NCBI GenBank assembly: GCA_964600365.1
Contig: CAZRJG010000001.1
Span: 50,223-114,222, forward strand
Origin: GCA-020352575 sp964600365
GTDB lineage: Bacteria; Actinomycetota; Acidimicrobiia; Spongiisociales; JAENVV01
DNA: 64,000 nt
Direction: 5' to 3'
Position numbers and translations under genes: made by a program. A model generated the notes under the pieces. That model did no database searches. It worked only from the letters and a program-made list of their open reading frames with translations, and was not told the origin of the DNA. Each line of letters begins with the position of its first letter. Within the stretch, counting starts at the first letter, position 1. Positions 50,541 through 58,400 of the stretch are shown piece after piece.

Positions 50541-50554
50541 TGCAACCGATTGCA
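50541..50554. promoter_or_regulatory. LacI-type operator, site 13
   Basis: TGCAACCGATTGCA, 13 of 14 matches to the consensus. It lies between the promoter and the start of the oligopeptide-type ABC unit and is the last site found in the window. Confidence 0.85.
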
Positions 50555-50560
50555 GTCTGC

Positions 50561-50588
50561 ATCTTAGTTCACGAAATCGAAGTCGCAA
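50561..50588 (-). promoter_or_regulatory. Promoter of the oligopeptide-type ABC unit
   Basis: On the minus strand, -35 TTGCGA (50583-50588) and -10 TAAGAT (50561-50566) with a 16-base spacer; operator site 13 begins 6 bases downstream. Confidence 0.6.
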
Positions 50589-50904
50589 GAGGGCCACCGC
50601 TTCTCCGCCCGGAGCACCCAGCGTCGGGGCGGGGGTGGGAGGGTGTCCAACCGTGCACTCACCTCCGCCGTCACCGTCGCGGAGCAGAGCGCCCCCGACG
50701 GCTCCGCCGAACCGGCATGCGACGTGGCGTCCGCAGCCGCATTCGCGCCGGGGAGCGCCGCCTCTCGACCAAGTGAACCGCCATGCTCGAGGACTGGCAC
50801 GCAGGATCGATCACCCTGGTGCCCGACCTCGCCAGAGAGCAGCACCCCGAGATAGCGGCACCGTTCCTCGAGCTCATCCTCGGGCTACGGCTCGAGTACT
50901 CGTC
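50589..50904. other. Spacer without a convincing gene
   Basis: Short frames here lack ribosome-binding sites and family features. A 44-codon frame at 50783-50917 (plus strand, MLEDWHAGSITLVPDLAR...) looks protein-like in composition and may be a remnant, but nothing supports its expression. The region joins a pseudogene downstream. Confidence 0.5.
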
Positions 50905-51370
50905 ACGCATGTGATCCGTCGGTGGGGACGACCTCGCCGCCGCCGAGGTGAGGCGATGGATGATCTCCACGTACTCGCCGAATCGGTCAGCCCGTTCGGC
51001 GTTGCTCCACCTGGGGAGACCCTGCATCCGGTAACTGGGTGCCTCGGGTCGGCCGAGTCCGGCCCCGAGTTCCACTCTCCCGTTGGAGATATGGTCGACC
51101 GGCATGACATGGCGGGCGCGCGTCGCAGGATCGCACAGGGGGATCTGGGCAACACACGACGCCACGCGTATGCGGCTCGTTCCCTGCGCGACTGCGGCGA
51201 GCAACCCCCATAGGTCGCACCAGGGTCGAGTCGGGTCGTAGGAGTCCGCGAACTGATCGCCCGTTCCAGCCAGGTCGAAGCCCAGCTACCCGACGTTCCT
51301 GAACCTGTCGAACACCGTCTGCCACTCCTCATCGGGGAGGATCCCTACGGCGAAGCGCAGCGCTATGGGG
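50905..51370 (-). pseudogene. Remnant of an LLM-class (luciferase-like) oxidoreductase gene
   Basis: Minus-strand translation gives LLM family features: RFAVGILPDEEWQTVFDRF, then a TAG at 51286-51288, then LGFDLAGTGDQFADSYDP, ASCVAQIPLCDPATRARH, ISNGRVELGAGLG and ADRFGEYVEIIHRL. No start codon fits the 5' end, an in-frame stop interrupts it, and the C-terminal half is lost. The remnant is probably not expressed as an enzyme. Confidence 0.75.
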
Positions 51371-51640
51371 GTGACCGACACCACCGACGTGCCGGCCCGC
51401 TCGAACGGCGGCAGATTCGACGACCCGGGACACCCGACCCGTCGAGTCCGGGACTGCTGCGTGGCCGTGGGGACACATGCGTGCTCACACCACGATGCCC
51501 ACCGCGGAGGTTGCCCAAACCGCCGGGAAGTACACTCCGAGGTTGTCCGGGCCGGATGGCGAGAAGGGCACCTGCCCTTGCCACGCCATCGGTTGGGAAG
51601 GATTCTGCGCAGCCCTCCGACCGCCGATCACAGACAAGAG

Positions 51641-51659
51641 TCCCCGCTCTACGCGGGGA
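51641..51659. terminator. Small hairpin upstream of the tRNA gene
   Basis: A 7-bp perfect stem (51641-51647 with 51653-51659) with a 5-base loop. It may terminate transcription arriving from either side before the tRNA. Confidence 0.4.
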
Positions 51660-51665
51660 GAATCC

Positions 51666-51743
51666 GGGCCCGTAGCTCAGTTTGGTTAGAGCAGGGGACT
51701 CATAATCCTTTGGTCGCAGGTTCAAGTCCTGCCGGGCCCACCA
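51666..51743 (+). tRNA. tRNA with CAU anticodon, probably tRNA-Ile2 (k2CAU)
   Basis: A full cloverleaf with encoded CCA: acceptor arms GGGCCCG/CGGGCCC (51666-51672 with 51733-51739), D-arm GCTCAGTTTGGTTAGAGC, anticodon loop CTCATAA with CAT anticodon, T-arm GCAGG TTCAAGT CCTGC, discriminator A. The anticodon arm and following TTGGTCGC resemble the minor isoleucine tRNA whose C34 is modified to lysidine; elongator methionine tRNA is the alternative. The anticodon stem has two G-U pairs. Confidence 0.9.
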
Positions 51744-51846
51744 ACGTCTCGGCTCCCTCGTCACCCCACGAATGGGGCTCCACCGGGAGCACCGCGGGGT
51801 GACGATAGGATCGGAGCCGTCCCCGGGGAACCCGGCGACCTCCCAT

Positions 51847-53242
51847 ATGCCCTACTCCGTTGCCTCCCGATTNNNNNNNNNNGATTCGGCCTCCGCGTCC
51901 AGTTCGTCGCCATGACGCTCATCGTGCTCGCCTCGGGGACGACGATCCTCGGGCTCTGGATCCAACGGTCGGTCACCGCGGCCGTCGTGGAGCGCACGGC
52001 CGGGGTGACCGCGCTGTACATCGACAGCCTCGTGAGCCCCCTGGTGCAGGAACTCGCCACGGAGACCCGGCTGGACGAGCACTCACAGGCGGCACTGGAC
52101 GCCCTCCTCACGGAGACCGCGCTGAGTTCCCAGATCGTCTCGGTGAAGATCTGGGCGCTCGACGGGGAGATCCTCTACAGCCCGAACCGCTCACTCATCG
52201 GGCAGTCCTTCCCGGTCGACCAGGGGATGGCGCGCGCCATCCGAGGCGAGGTGGTCTCCGTGCTCAGCTCCCTCGACCGGGAGGAGAACCGATACGAGCG
52301 AGCACACTGGGACTCTCTCATCGAGACCTACGCCCCCGTGCGGCAGGTCGGCACCGACACGGTGATCGCCGTCTCGGAGTTCTAACAGGTCTCCGACGAG
52401 CTCCGAAGCGACATTCGTCGTATCCAGCTTCGGGTTTGGCCATCGTCGGCCTCGCTACGCTCATCATGTTCGTCGCCCTCGTCGGGTTCGTGCACCGAGC
52501 GGCATTGACCATCGACGGGCAGCGGGCCCACCTCGAGGGGAGCATCGCCGAACTCCGCGAGGCGCTCGCCGTGAACACCGAGCTCCACGCACGACTCAGG
52601 GCGGCGGCCGGGCGGACCGCCACGCTGAACGAGCGCATGCTGCACCGCGTGTCGGCCGATCTCCACGACGGCCCCGCCCAGAACCTGTCCCTGGCCCTGC
52701 TCCGAGTCCACGAGCTGGCAGGAGTCGCCTCTGACGGTGGCGAGACCGTCGCCCGGATCACCCGGGCGCTGGAGTCCGCACTGGGGGAGATCCGCCGCAT
52801 CGCCAAGGGCCTCCGCATCCCCAGCATGAACGAACTCAGTGCGATGGAAGCGCCCGAGCGAGCTTCCGAGGAGTTCGAGCAGACCACGGGACAGCCGGTC
52901 TCCGTCGAGGGCCCGGTGGACGCCTCGCACCCATCCGAGCCCGTCAACATCGCCATCTTCCGCGTCGTCCAGGAATCACTCATGAACAGCTTCAAGCACG
53001 CCGGGGAGGCGAGCAGGTCCGTGCACGTGGAACAGGACGCCACGACCATCATCGTCCGCGTGCGCGACGACGGGTCCGGGTTCAACACCTAGGGGGACCA
53101 GACGCCGAGGTCCCTCGGACTCCTCGGGATGCGCGAACGTGTCGAGGTCCTGGGAGGCGAGTTCGCGGTCACGTCGGCCCCCGGCCACGGGACATCGGTG
53201 ACGGTGACGCTCCCGGTCGAGATCGAGACGCGCGATGAGTGA
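51847..53242 (+). pseudogene. Sensor histidine kinase (NarX/DegS-like HisKA_3) gene, disrupted
   Basis: The protein can be followed through a likely start (MPYSVASR at 51847), the assembly gap, FGLRVQFVAMTLIVLASG (membrane helix 1), an extracytoplasmic sensor region, a TAA at 52383-52385, a frameshift near 52432-52440, membrane helix 2 (VGLATLIMFVALVGFVHRAAL, given in part), the HisKA_3 motif DLHDGPAQNLSLALL, an HATPase N-box (VVQESLMNSFKHA), DDGSGFN, a TAG at 53090-53092, and LGLLGMRERVEVLGGEF to a TGA at 53240-53242. Three lesions beside an assembly gap may be real decay or assembly errors. It overlaps its intact response regulator gene by 8 bases. Confidence 0.8.
51873..51882. other. Assembly gap (ten N)
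   Basis: Ten N in a row near the 5' end of the sensor kinase gene. The true length is unknown, and synteny across this point is not guaranteed. Confidence 0.99.
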
Positions 53243-53876
53243 CCACGCGCGCGTGCTCATTGCGGACGACCACCCGCTCTACCGAGAAGGCGTGGCGCAC
53301 TCACTCGACTCGGAGCCGTCCTTCGTGGTCGTGGGCCAGGCAGGGACCGGGGACGAGGCCACGCGGCTCACCGTCGAGCTCCAACCGGACCTCGTCGTAC
53401 TCGACCTCGACATGCCCGAGGGAGGGGGCATCGAGACGACGGCGCGCATCGCGGCGCGCTGTCCCACCGTGGCGATCCTCATCCTCACGGTCTCCGACGA
53501 CAGGTCCTCGCTCATCGCCGCGCTGCAGGCGGGCGCGCGTGGCTACGTCCTCAAGGGGATCGGCGCCGATGAACTCGTCCGAGCGGTGAAGGCCGTCTTC
53601 GACGGGCACGTCCACGTCTCGCCCTCGCTCGCCGGGGAGATCCTCCAGGAGATGACCAGGGGGACACCCAAGGATCCGTTCGACCAGCTCACGGACCGCG
53701 AGCAGGAGATTCTCCTGTTACTCGCGAAGGGCCTCACGAACAAGGAGATCGGGGAATCGCTCTACCTCTCGGAGAAGACCGTGAAGCACTACATGACGAG
53801 CGTGCTCCACAAGCTCCATGTCCGGAGTCGGCTGGAGGCGGCGCTGCTCGCCCAGCGACGCGAGCTCGAGCGGTAG
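53235..53876 (+). CDS. NarL/FixJ-family response regulator
   Basis: A 213-residue regulator. Receiver domain with acidic pocket ADDH (residues 10-13), phosphoacceptor Asp57 (VVLDLDMPEG) and Lys in YVLKGIGADE; C-terminal LuxR-type HTH LTDREQEILLLLAKG...NKEIGESLYLSEKTVKHY. It would be activated by the overlapping kinase gene, which is broken as assembled, and could respond to another kinase or be an orphan. The targets are unknown. Confidence 0.9.
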   Translation: MSDHARVLIADDHPLYREGVAHSLDSEPSFVVVGQAGTGDEATRLTVELQPDLVVLDLDMPEGGGIETTARIAARCPTVAILILTVSDDRSSLIAALQAGARGYVLKGIGADELVRAVKAVFDGHVHVSPSLAGEILQEMTRGTPKDPFDQLTDREQEILLLLAKGLTNKEIGESLYLSEKTVKHYMTSVLHKLHVRSRLEAALLAQRRELER

Positions 53877-53907
53877 CCGCCGACCCGGGTCCGATCCCGG
53901 CCCCCGG

Positions 53908-55065
53908 TCACCTCGCGGCGAACCGGGCGAGCCTCCGCAGGCCCTCCTCGATGTCGTCGGCCGAGGCGGCGAGCGAGACACGGACCGCTCCCCCACCCGA
54001 CGGGCCGAACGTCGACCCCGGTGCCACCGCCACGTGCTCCTCCTCGATGAGGGCACGGCAGAACTCCATGGGGTCGGCCGCACGCTCACCGAGCGGCACC
54101 CACAGGTAGAAGGCGCCCTCGGGCGTGACGTACGGCAGGCCCACCTCGTCGGCCGTCGCCACCGCGAGGTCCCGTCGACGGTGGTACACGCCGCGCATCG
54201 TCGCCACGTAGTCCTGAGGACCGCGAAGTGCTGCGATCGCCCCCCGCTGGGCGATGCCGTTCACGCACGCGACAATCGCCTCTTGCATCTTCGTCATCGT
54301 GGCGATCACCGGCGCCGGGCCCGAGACGTACCCCACCCGCAGGCCGGTCATGGCGTAGGTCTTCGAGAAGCTGTGTACCGAGATCACCCGCTCGCTCCCT
54401 CCCGGGAGCGAGGCCGGGCTCACAGCGGGACGGTCATAGGTGAGCTCGTCGTAGCACTCGTCGGAGAGGATCCACAGGTCGTGCTCCTCGGCGAACGCCA
54501 CCCACGCCGCCATCTCGGCCGCGTCGAAGACGACGCCGAGGGGATTCGACGGGCTGTTCACGAGCACCATCCGGGTCCGCTCGGTGACGAGCGACGCCAG
54601 TGCGTCGACGTCGGGCCGATACCCGGCCCCGCGTCGGAGCTCGTAGCGAACCGGGCGCAGCGACGAGATCCGGCACGACATCTCGTAGTTGGGCCACCCC
54701 GGGTCCGGGATGAGCACCTCGTCGCCGGGTTCGCACACCGCCTGCAACGCCGCTGCGAGCGCCTGCATCGAGCCGGCAGTCACCAGCACCTCGCCGGCGT
54801 CTCGCTCGATGCCGTTCACCCGCGAGAGCTTCGCAGCGCAGGCCTCCCTGAGTTCGGGAAGGCCTGCGTTCGGCGTGTAGGTGGTCTCACCGTCGTCGAT
54901 CGCCCGGTGCATGGCGTCCATGACGAAGTCCGGTGGGGCTGCGTCGGGTTGGCCCACCTCGAGGCGGATCACCGGGTCGGATGACGCCCAGGCGAGGTCC
55001 ATGATCGCCCGGATTCCCGACCTCGTGAGCCCCGCGGTGCGATCGGGGATGCTCGGCATGTTCAT
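53908..55065 (-). CDS. PLP-dependent aminotransferase (class I/II fold)
   Basis: A 385-residue aminotransferase. Motifs: EVGQPDAAPPDFVMDAM, PGWPNYEM, NSPSNPLGVV (PLP phosphate and substrate region), ILSDECYDEL (Asp that contacts the pyridine nitrogen), and SFSKTYAMTGLRVGY with the Schiff-base Lys; the Arg in GAVRVSLA binds the substrate carboxylate. ATG at 55065 overlaps the previous stop (ATGA). Last gene of the operon beginning at 63333; it may remove or add the amino group of the substrate. Confidence 0.88.
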   Translation of the reverse strand: MNMPSIPDRTAGLTRSGIRAIMDLAWASSDPVIRLEVGQPDAAPPDFVMDAMHRAIDDGETTYTPNAGLPELREACAAKLSRVNGIERDAGEVLVTAGSMQALAAALQAVCEPGDEVLIPDPGWPNYEMSCRISSLRPVRYELRRGAGYRPDVDALASLVTERTRMVLVNSPSNPLGVVFDAAEMAAWVAFAEEHDLWILSDECYDELTYDRPAVSPASLPGGSERVISVHSFSKTYAMTGLRVGYVSGPAPVIATMTKMQEAIVACVNGIAQRGAIAALRGPQDYVATMRGVYHRRRDLAVATADEVGLPYVTPEGAFYLWVPLGERAADPMEFCRALIEEEHVAVAPGSTFGPSGGGAVRVSLAASADDIEEGLRRLARFAAR

Positions 55066-55907
55066 CGTTCCTTCCAGGAGAAGAGTTGCTGGCACGTCCC
55101 CCCGAGGATCGCTCCCCGCTCGTCGGCGGAGAGCCCCGGGAGGTGTTCGTCCACGAGTGCGAGGCACGCCCCGTAGCCAGGGTCATCGACGATCCACGGG
55201 AAGTCGGACGCCCACATCAGGCGATCGGCCCCGTAGGCGCCGAGGAGTCGTTGGGAGATCGCGGCGATGTCACGATAGGGGTACGGCTCGTGCGAGAACC
55301 CGTACGCCCCGCTCAGCACCACCGCCACGTTGTCATGGGCCGCGAGAGAGAGCACGGCGGGCTCGGTGGGTTGGGGGATCGGGCTGATGAGCCGAGGGCG
55401 GCCCTGGTCGTCGACGCCGATCCCCGCCTGGGTGAGTCCACTGTGGTTGAGCACGACCCGCAGCCCCTCGAGGCGCTCGGCGACGAGCGCCAGGTTCCCC
55501 AGGTCCTCCGCCCGGGGGTACATCCACAGGATGCGCCCGTCGCGGGCCATGCGCTCGAGGACGGGCCTCCACGGCGCGTCGTCCCACGAGCCGGGCAGGT
55601 CGAACATGCGGAGGCCACTGAACCCACCCCGGTCGAGCCGTTCGGCGACCACCCCGGGGTCGTGCTCACCCGGACGGGCGACGGCGATCCCCGCGAAGCG
55701 CGTCGGGTCCGACGCGACGACCTCGGCAACGTACCGCTCCTCCCCCCCGAGCGGGACGAGTACTGCGCCATCGACCCCGGCGACGGCCATCTCGCCCTCC
55801 AGCATCTCGACGGGTGCCCTCCGCTCCGCCGACGCGAGGGGATCGGCGACCCGCTCCGGGTCCTCGGGGACCGAGAGGAAGACGTGGAGGTGGGCGTCGA
55901 TGATCAT
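55062..55907 (-). CDS. Amidohydrolase 2-family hydrolase (lactonase-like)
   Basis: A 281-residue TIM-barrel hydrolase. Metal-binding DAHLHVF at the N-terminus, VVLNHSGLTQ in the middle and MWASDFPWIV near the C-terminus with the catalytic Asp. In sugar-acid pathways such proteins hydrolyse lactones (e.g. fuconolactonase-like), which would suit its place before a KDPG-type aldolase; other members cleave amides. Overlaps both neighbours by 4 bases. Confidence 0.83.
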   Translation of the reverse strand: MIIDAHLHVFLSVPEDPERVADPLASAERRAPVEMLEGEMAVAGVDGAVLVPLGGEERYVAEVVASDPTRFAGIAVARPGEHDPGVVAERLDRGGFSGLRMFDLPGSWDDAPWRPVLERMARDGRILWMYPRAEDLGNLALVAERLEGLRVVLNHSGLTQAGIGVDDQGRPRLISPIPQPTEPAVLSLAAHDNVAVVLSGAYGFSHEPYPYRDIAAISQRLLGAYGADRLMWASDFPWIVDDPGYGACLALVDEHLPGLSADERGAILGGTCQQLFSWKER

Positions 55908-56506
55908 CGGCCCTCCCCCAGCACCCCCCTGAGTTCGGCGGGTACGCCGTCGGGGCCGGTGAGGGCACTCCCCAGGCCCACGGCGACCGCTCCGGCGGAG
56001 AGCCACGCGGGCACCTCGGCCACCGAGATGCCCCCTGTCGGGATCACCGCAAGGTCGGCGAACGGCCCATACAGGGCCGAGAGGTACGGGATCCCGAGGG
56101 GCCCTGCAGGGAAGAGCTTGACGGCGGGCGCGCCAAGGCCGAGCGCGACGGCGATCTCCGTCGGCGTCAACACACCGGGGATGAGCGGGAACCCGAGCGA
56201 GGTCGCCCGCTCCAGGAGTGCCGGATCGAGGTGTGGGGTGACCGCGAACCCTGCGCCGATGTCGGCCAGTCGTGCGATCTCATCGACCGTCGTCACGGTG
56301 CCTGCCCCCACGACGACGCCCGGTGGGGCGACGCCGAGGAGCGTCTCGATGGCACCGAGGGCGCCGGGCTGGTCGAGCGTGCACTCCACGGCGCGCACGC
56401 CGTCGGCGTGGAGCCGTTCGAAGAGCGGCACCGCCACGTCGGCGATGTCGGGCCGCCGCAGGATGGCGAGCACCCGGGCCCCAGAAAGTGCATCGACGAC
56501 ACTCAT
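55904..56506 (-). CDS. 2-keto-3-deoxy-6-phosphogluconate aldolase-family protein
   Basis: A 200-residue TIM-barrel aldolase of the KDPG/KHG family. Conserved Arg in LAILRRPDIADV, Glu in AVECTLDQPG, GAGTVTTVDEIARL, and the Schiff-base Lys in AVKLFPAGPLG. It cleaves KDPG or KDPGal to pyruvate and a phosphotriose. Together with the kinase directly upstream it forms the usual end of an Entner-Doudoroff-like route. Confidence 0.9.
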   Translation of the reverse strand: MSVVDALSGARVLAILRRPDIADVAVPLFERLHADGVRAVECTLDQPGALGAIETLLGVAPPGVVVGAGTVTTVDEIARLADIGAGFAVTPHLDPALLERATSLGFPLIPGVLTPTEIAVALGLGAPAVKLFPAGPLGIPYLSALYGPFADLAVIPTGGISVAEVPAWLSAGAVAVGLGSALTGPDGVPAELRGVLGEGR

Positions 56507-57453
56507 CGGACCACCCCTCCCCTACCGTGGCCGACCCAGGGATCGGCAACCAACGCATCGCCATCGAGGCCGTAGGAGGTGACGGCGGCGCCGAGGGCCC
56601 TCCGGCCCGCCTCGGCGACGTCGACGGACCCGAACAGGCCTAGGAACGTACCGAACATGGCGTCACCGGCGCCGATGGCATCGACGATCGTGGCCGTCTC
56701 CTCCCAGTGCACCATCCCCGATTCGTCACCCGCCACCAACCCAAGGGACACGGTGCCGTCGGAGTCGAACCGCTTTGATGACCCGATCACCGCCCGCAGG
56801 CCGAAGACCTCGAGGGCATCCCGGTGGGGGTCGTCACCCTCGATCCCGAGCATGGCGAGGTCCTCGGCACTCGCCGAGAGGACGTCGACGTCGTGGACGA
56901 TCGACCCCACCCATGCGGCTGCGTCCTTCTGGCTCCACAGGCCAGACCGATAGTTGATGTCGAGTGCCACGGGTGCCCCGAGGTGCCGCGCCGCCGCAAT
57001 GGCGTCCTCGGCCGCGGCACGCGGACCCGGGCCCACCGCGGCGGTGATGCTGGTGAGGTACAACCACGTGTCGGCGTCGAGGACCTCGGTCCAGTCGATC
57101 ACGGCCGGGTCGAGGAGCGAGAACGACGACCCGGCCCGGTCGTAGAGGATCCGGGCGGGGCGAGGGAGAGCTGCCAGCTCCAGGAAGTAGAGGCCGAGTC
57201 GCCCCGCGGTACGTGCCACCACCGGCGCGACGCCGTTGCCGCGGGCGTGCCGCACGATCACCTCTGCCATCGGGACATCGGGGAGGGCACTCACCCACGT
57301 GCAGGTGGCACCCGTGCGGACGGCCGCGATGAGGCCGTTCAGCTCGGCGCCCCCCACGTGGTTGGTGAACCCGGCAGCGGTCTCGAGGGATCCGCCGACC
57401 CCGACGGTGAGCCGGAGCATCGCCTCGCCGAAGCCGACGATCTTCTTCGTCAT
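56503..57453 (-). CDS. PfkB-family sugar kinase (2-keto-3-deoxygluconate kinase-like)
   Basis: A 316-residue ribokinase-fold kinase. GFGEAMLRLT at the N-terminus, the glycine pair in NHVGGAELNGLIAAV, ALDINYRSGLWS, and the C-terminal DAIGAGDAMFGTFLG with the catalytic Asp and anion hole. Sequence and context next to an Eda-like aldolase support KDG kinase. ATG at 57453; both ends overlap neighbours by ATGA. Confidence 0.88.
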   Translation of the reverse strand: MTKKIVGFGEAMLRLTVGVGGSLETAAGFTNHVGGAELNGLIAAVRTGATCTWVSALPDVPMAEVIVRHARGNGVAPVVARTAGRLGLYFLELAALPRPARILYDRAGSSFSLLDPAVIDWTEVLDADTWLYLTSITAAVGPGPRAAAEDAIAAARHLGAPVALDINYRSGLWSQKDAAAWVGSIVHDVDVLSASAEDLAMLGIEGDDPHRDALEVFGLRAVIGSSKRFDSDGTVSLGLVAGDESGMVHWEETATIVDAIGAGDAMFGTFLGLFGSVDVAEAGRRALGAAVTSYGLDGDALVADPWVGHGRGGVVR

Positions 57454-58400
57454 CTGTCTCTCCTGGTGAAGACCACGACCGCGATGATCACCAGAACGCC
57501 GGTGACGACGCCCTGGAGCAGGGGCTCGACGCCCTGGAGGTTCATGGCATTGCGAAGGATGTTGAGGAAGACGACGCCGCCGAGCACGCCGAGGAGCCGG
57601 CCGCGGCCGCCGAAGATCGAAACGCCCCCGATGACGACCGCCACGATGGAGAGGAGCTCGAGTCCGTCCCCGGCGCGGGGGTCGCCGATCCCCTGCCGGA
57701 AGGCGAGGGCGATTCCCGCCATCCCGGCCATCGACGAGCAGAGCACCATCATCCGGAGTCGCACCGACTCCGGCGAGACGCCGGCGCGAAGCGCCACCTC
57801 GGCGTCGCCACCCACCGCATAGGCGCTGCGGCCGAAGCGGGTGCGGGCGAGGAGGACGCCGATGACCACCATCAAGAACACCGCCAGCCACACCGGGTAC
57901 GGGATGCCGAACCAGCCGGCGTACACGAGCCGGGTCAGCTCCGACGGGATCCCGCCGATGGGCACCTGCGTGTAGGCGAGGGCCGCTCCCCGCAGGAGCG
58001 TGTAGGTGATGAGGGTGGCGATGAGTGGATCGAAGCGGAGCTTGACGATGAGCGTCCCGTTGAAGAGCCCAACGAGGACGGCCACACCAACGGCAGCTCC
58101 GATCGCGGGGAGCGCCATGGAGGCGTCGTCGTTCATGACGCCCGATACCACGAGTGCACTCAGCTTGGCAGTGGCCCCCACCGACAGGTCGATCGCACCC
58201 ACGATGATGGCCGCCACCTGGCCGAGCCCAGCCAGCCAGAGCGGAACCATCTGGCCGGCCAGGTTCGAGAGGTTCCTGCCGGTGAGGAAGAACTCGGAGG
58301 TGAACGAGGCCTCGATACCCACGGCGAGCACCAACAGCCAGACGAGGAGGCCTTGGTCTGAGAGCCTGCCCAGGACCGCGCTGATCCGTGTCCTGGTCAT
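57450..58400 (-). CDS. Ribose-type sugar ABC transporter permease (RbsC-like), copy 1
   Basis: A 316-residue BPD_transp_2 permease with about eight to ten membrane helices. VGAIDLSVGATAKLSALVV and GRSAYAVGGDAEVALRAGV are family signatures (the second is the cytoplasmic loop that meets the ATPase). A second permease gene is in the same operon, so the pore may be a heterodimer. Confidence 0.88.
   Translation of the reverse strand: MTRTRISAVLGRLSDQGLLVWLLVLAVGIEASFTSEFFLTGRNLSNLAGQMVPLWLAGLGQVAAIIVGAIDLSVGATAKLSALVVSGVMNDDASMALPAIGAAVGVAVLVGLFNGTLIVKLRFDPLIATLITYTLLRGAALAYTQVPIGGIPSELTRLVYAGWFGIPYPVWLAVFLMVVIGVLLARTRFGRSAYAVGGDAEVALRAGVSPESVRLRMMVLCSSMAGMAGIALAFRQGIGDPRAGDGLELLSIVAVVIGGVSIFGGRGRLLGVLGGVVFLNILRNAMNLQGVEPLLQGVVTGVLVIIAVVVFTRRDR

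Noticed and set aside
50783..50917. 44-codon protein-like frame
   Set aside because: No ribosome-binding site, no known family, and it lies in a decayed region; kept only as a note in the spacer entry.
51286..51288. In-frame TAG of the luciferase-like remnant read as a recoded codon
   Set aside because: The remnant also lacks a start and its C-terminal half, so simple decay is more likely than recoding.
51363..51764. Minus-strand frame containing WWARQDLNLRPKDYESPALT
   Set aside because: This is the translation of the antisense strand of the tRNA gene, a well-known source of false protein predictions.
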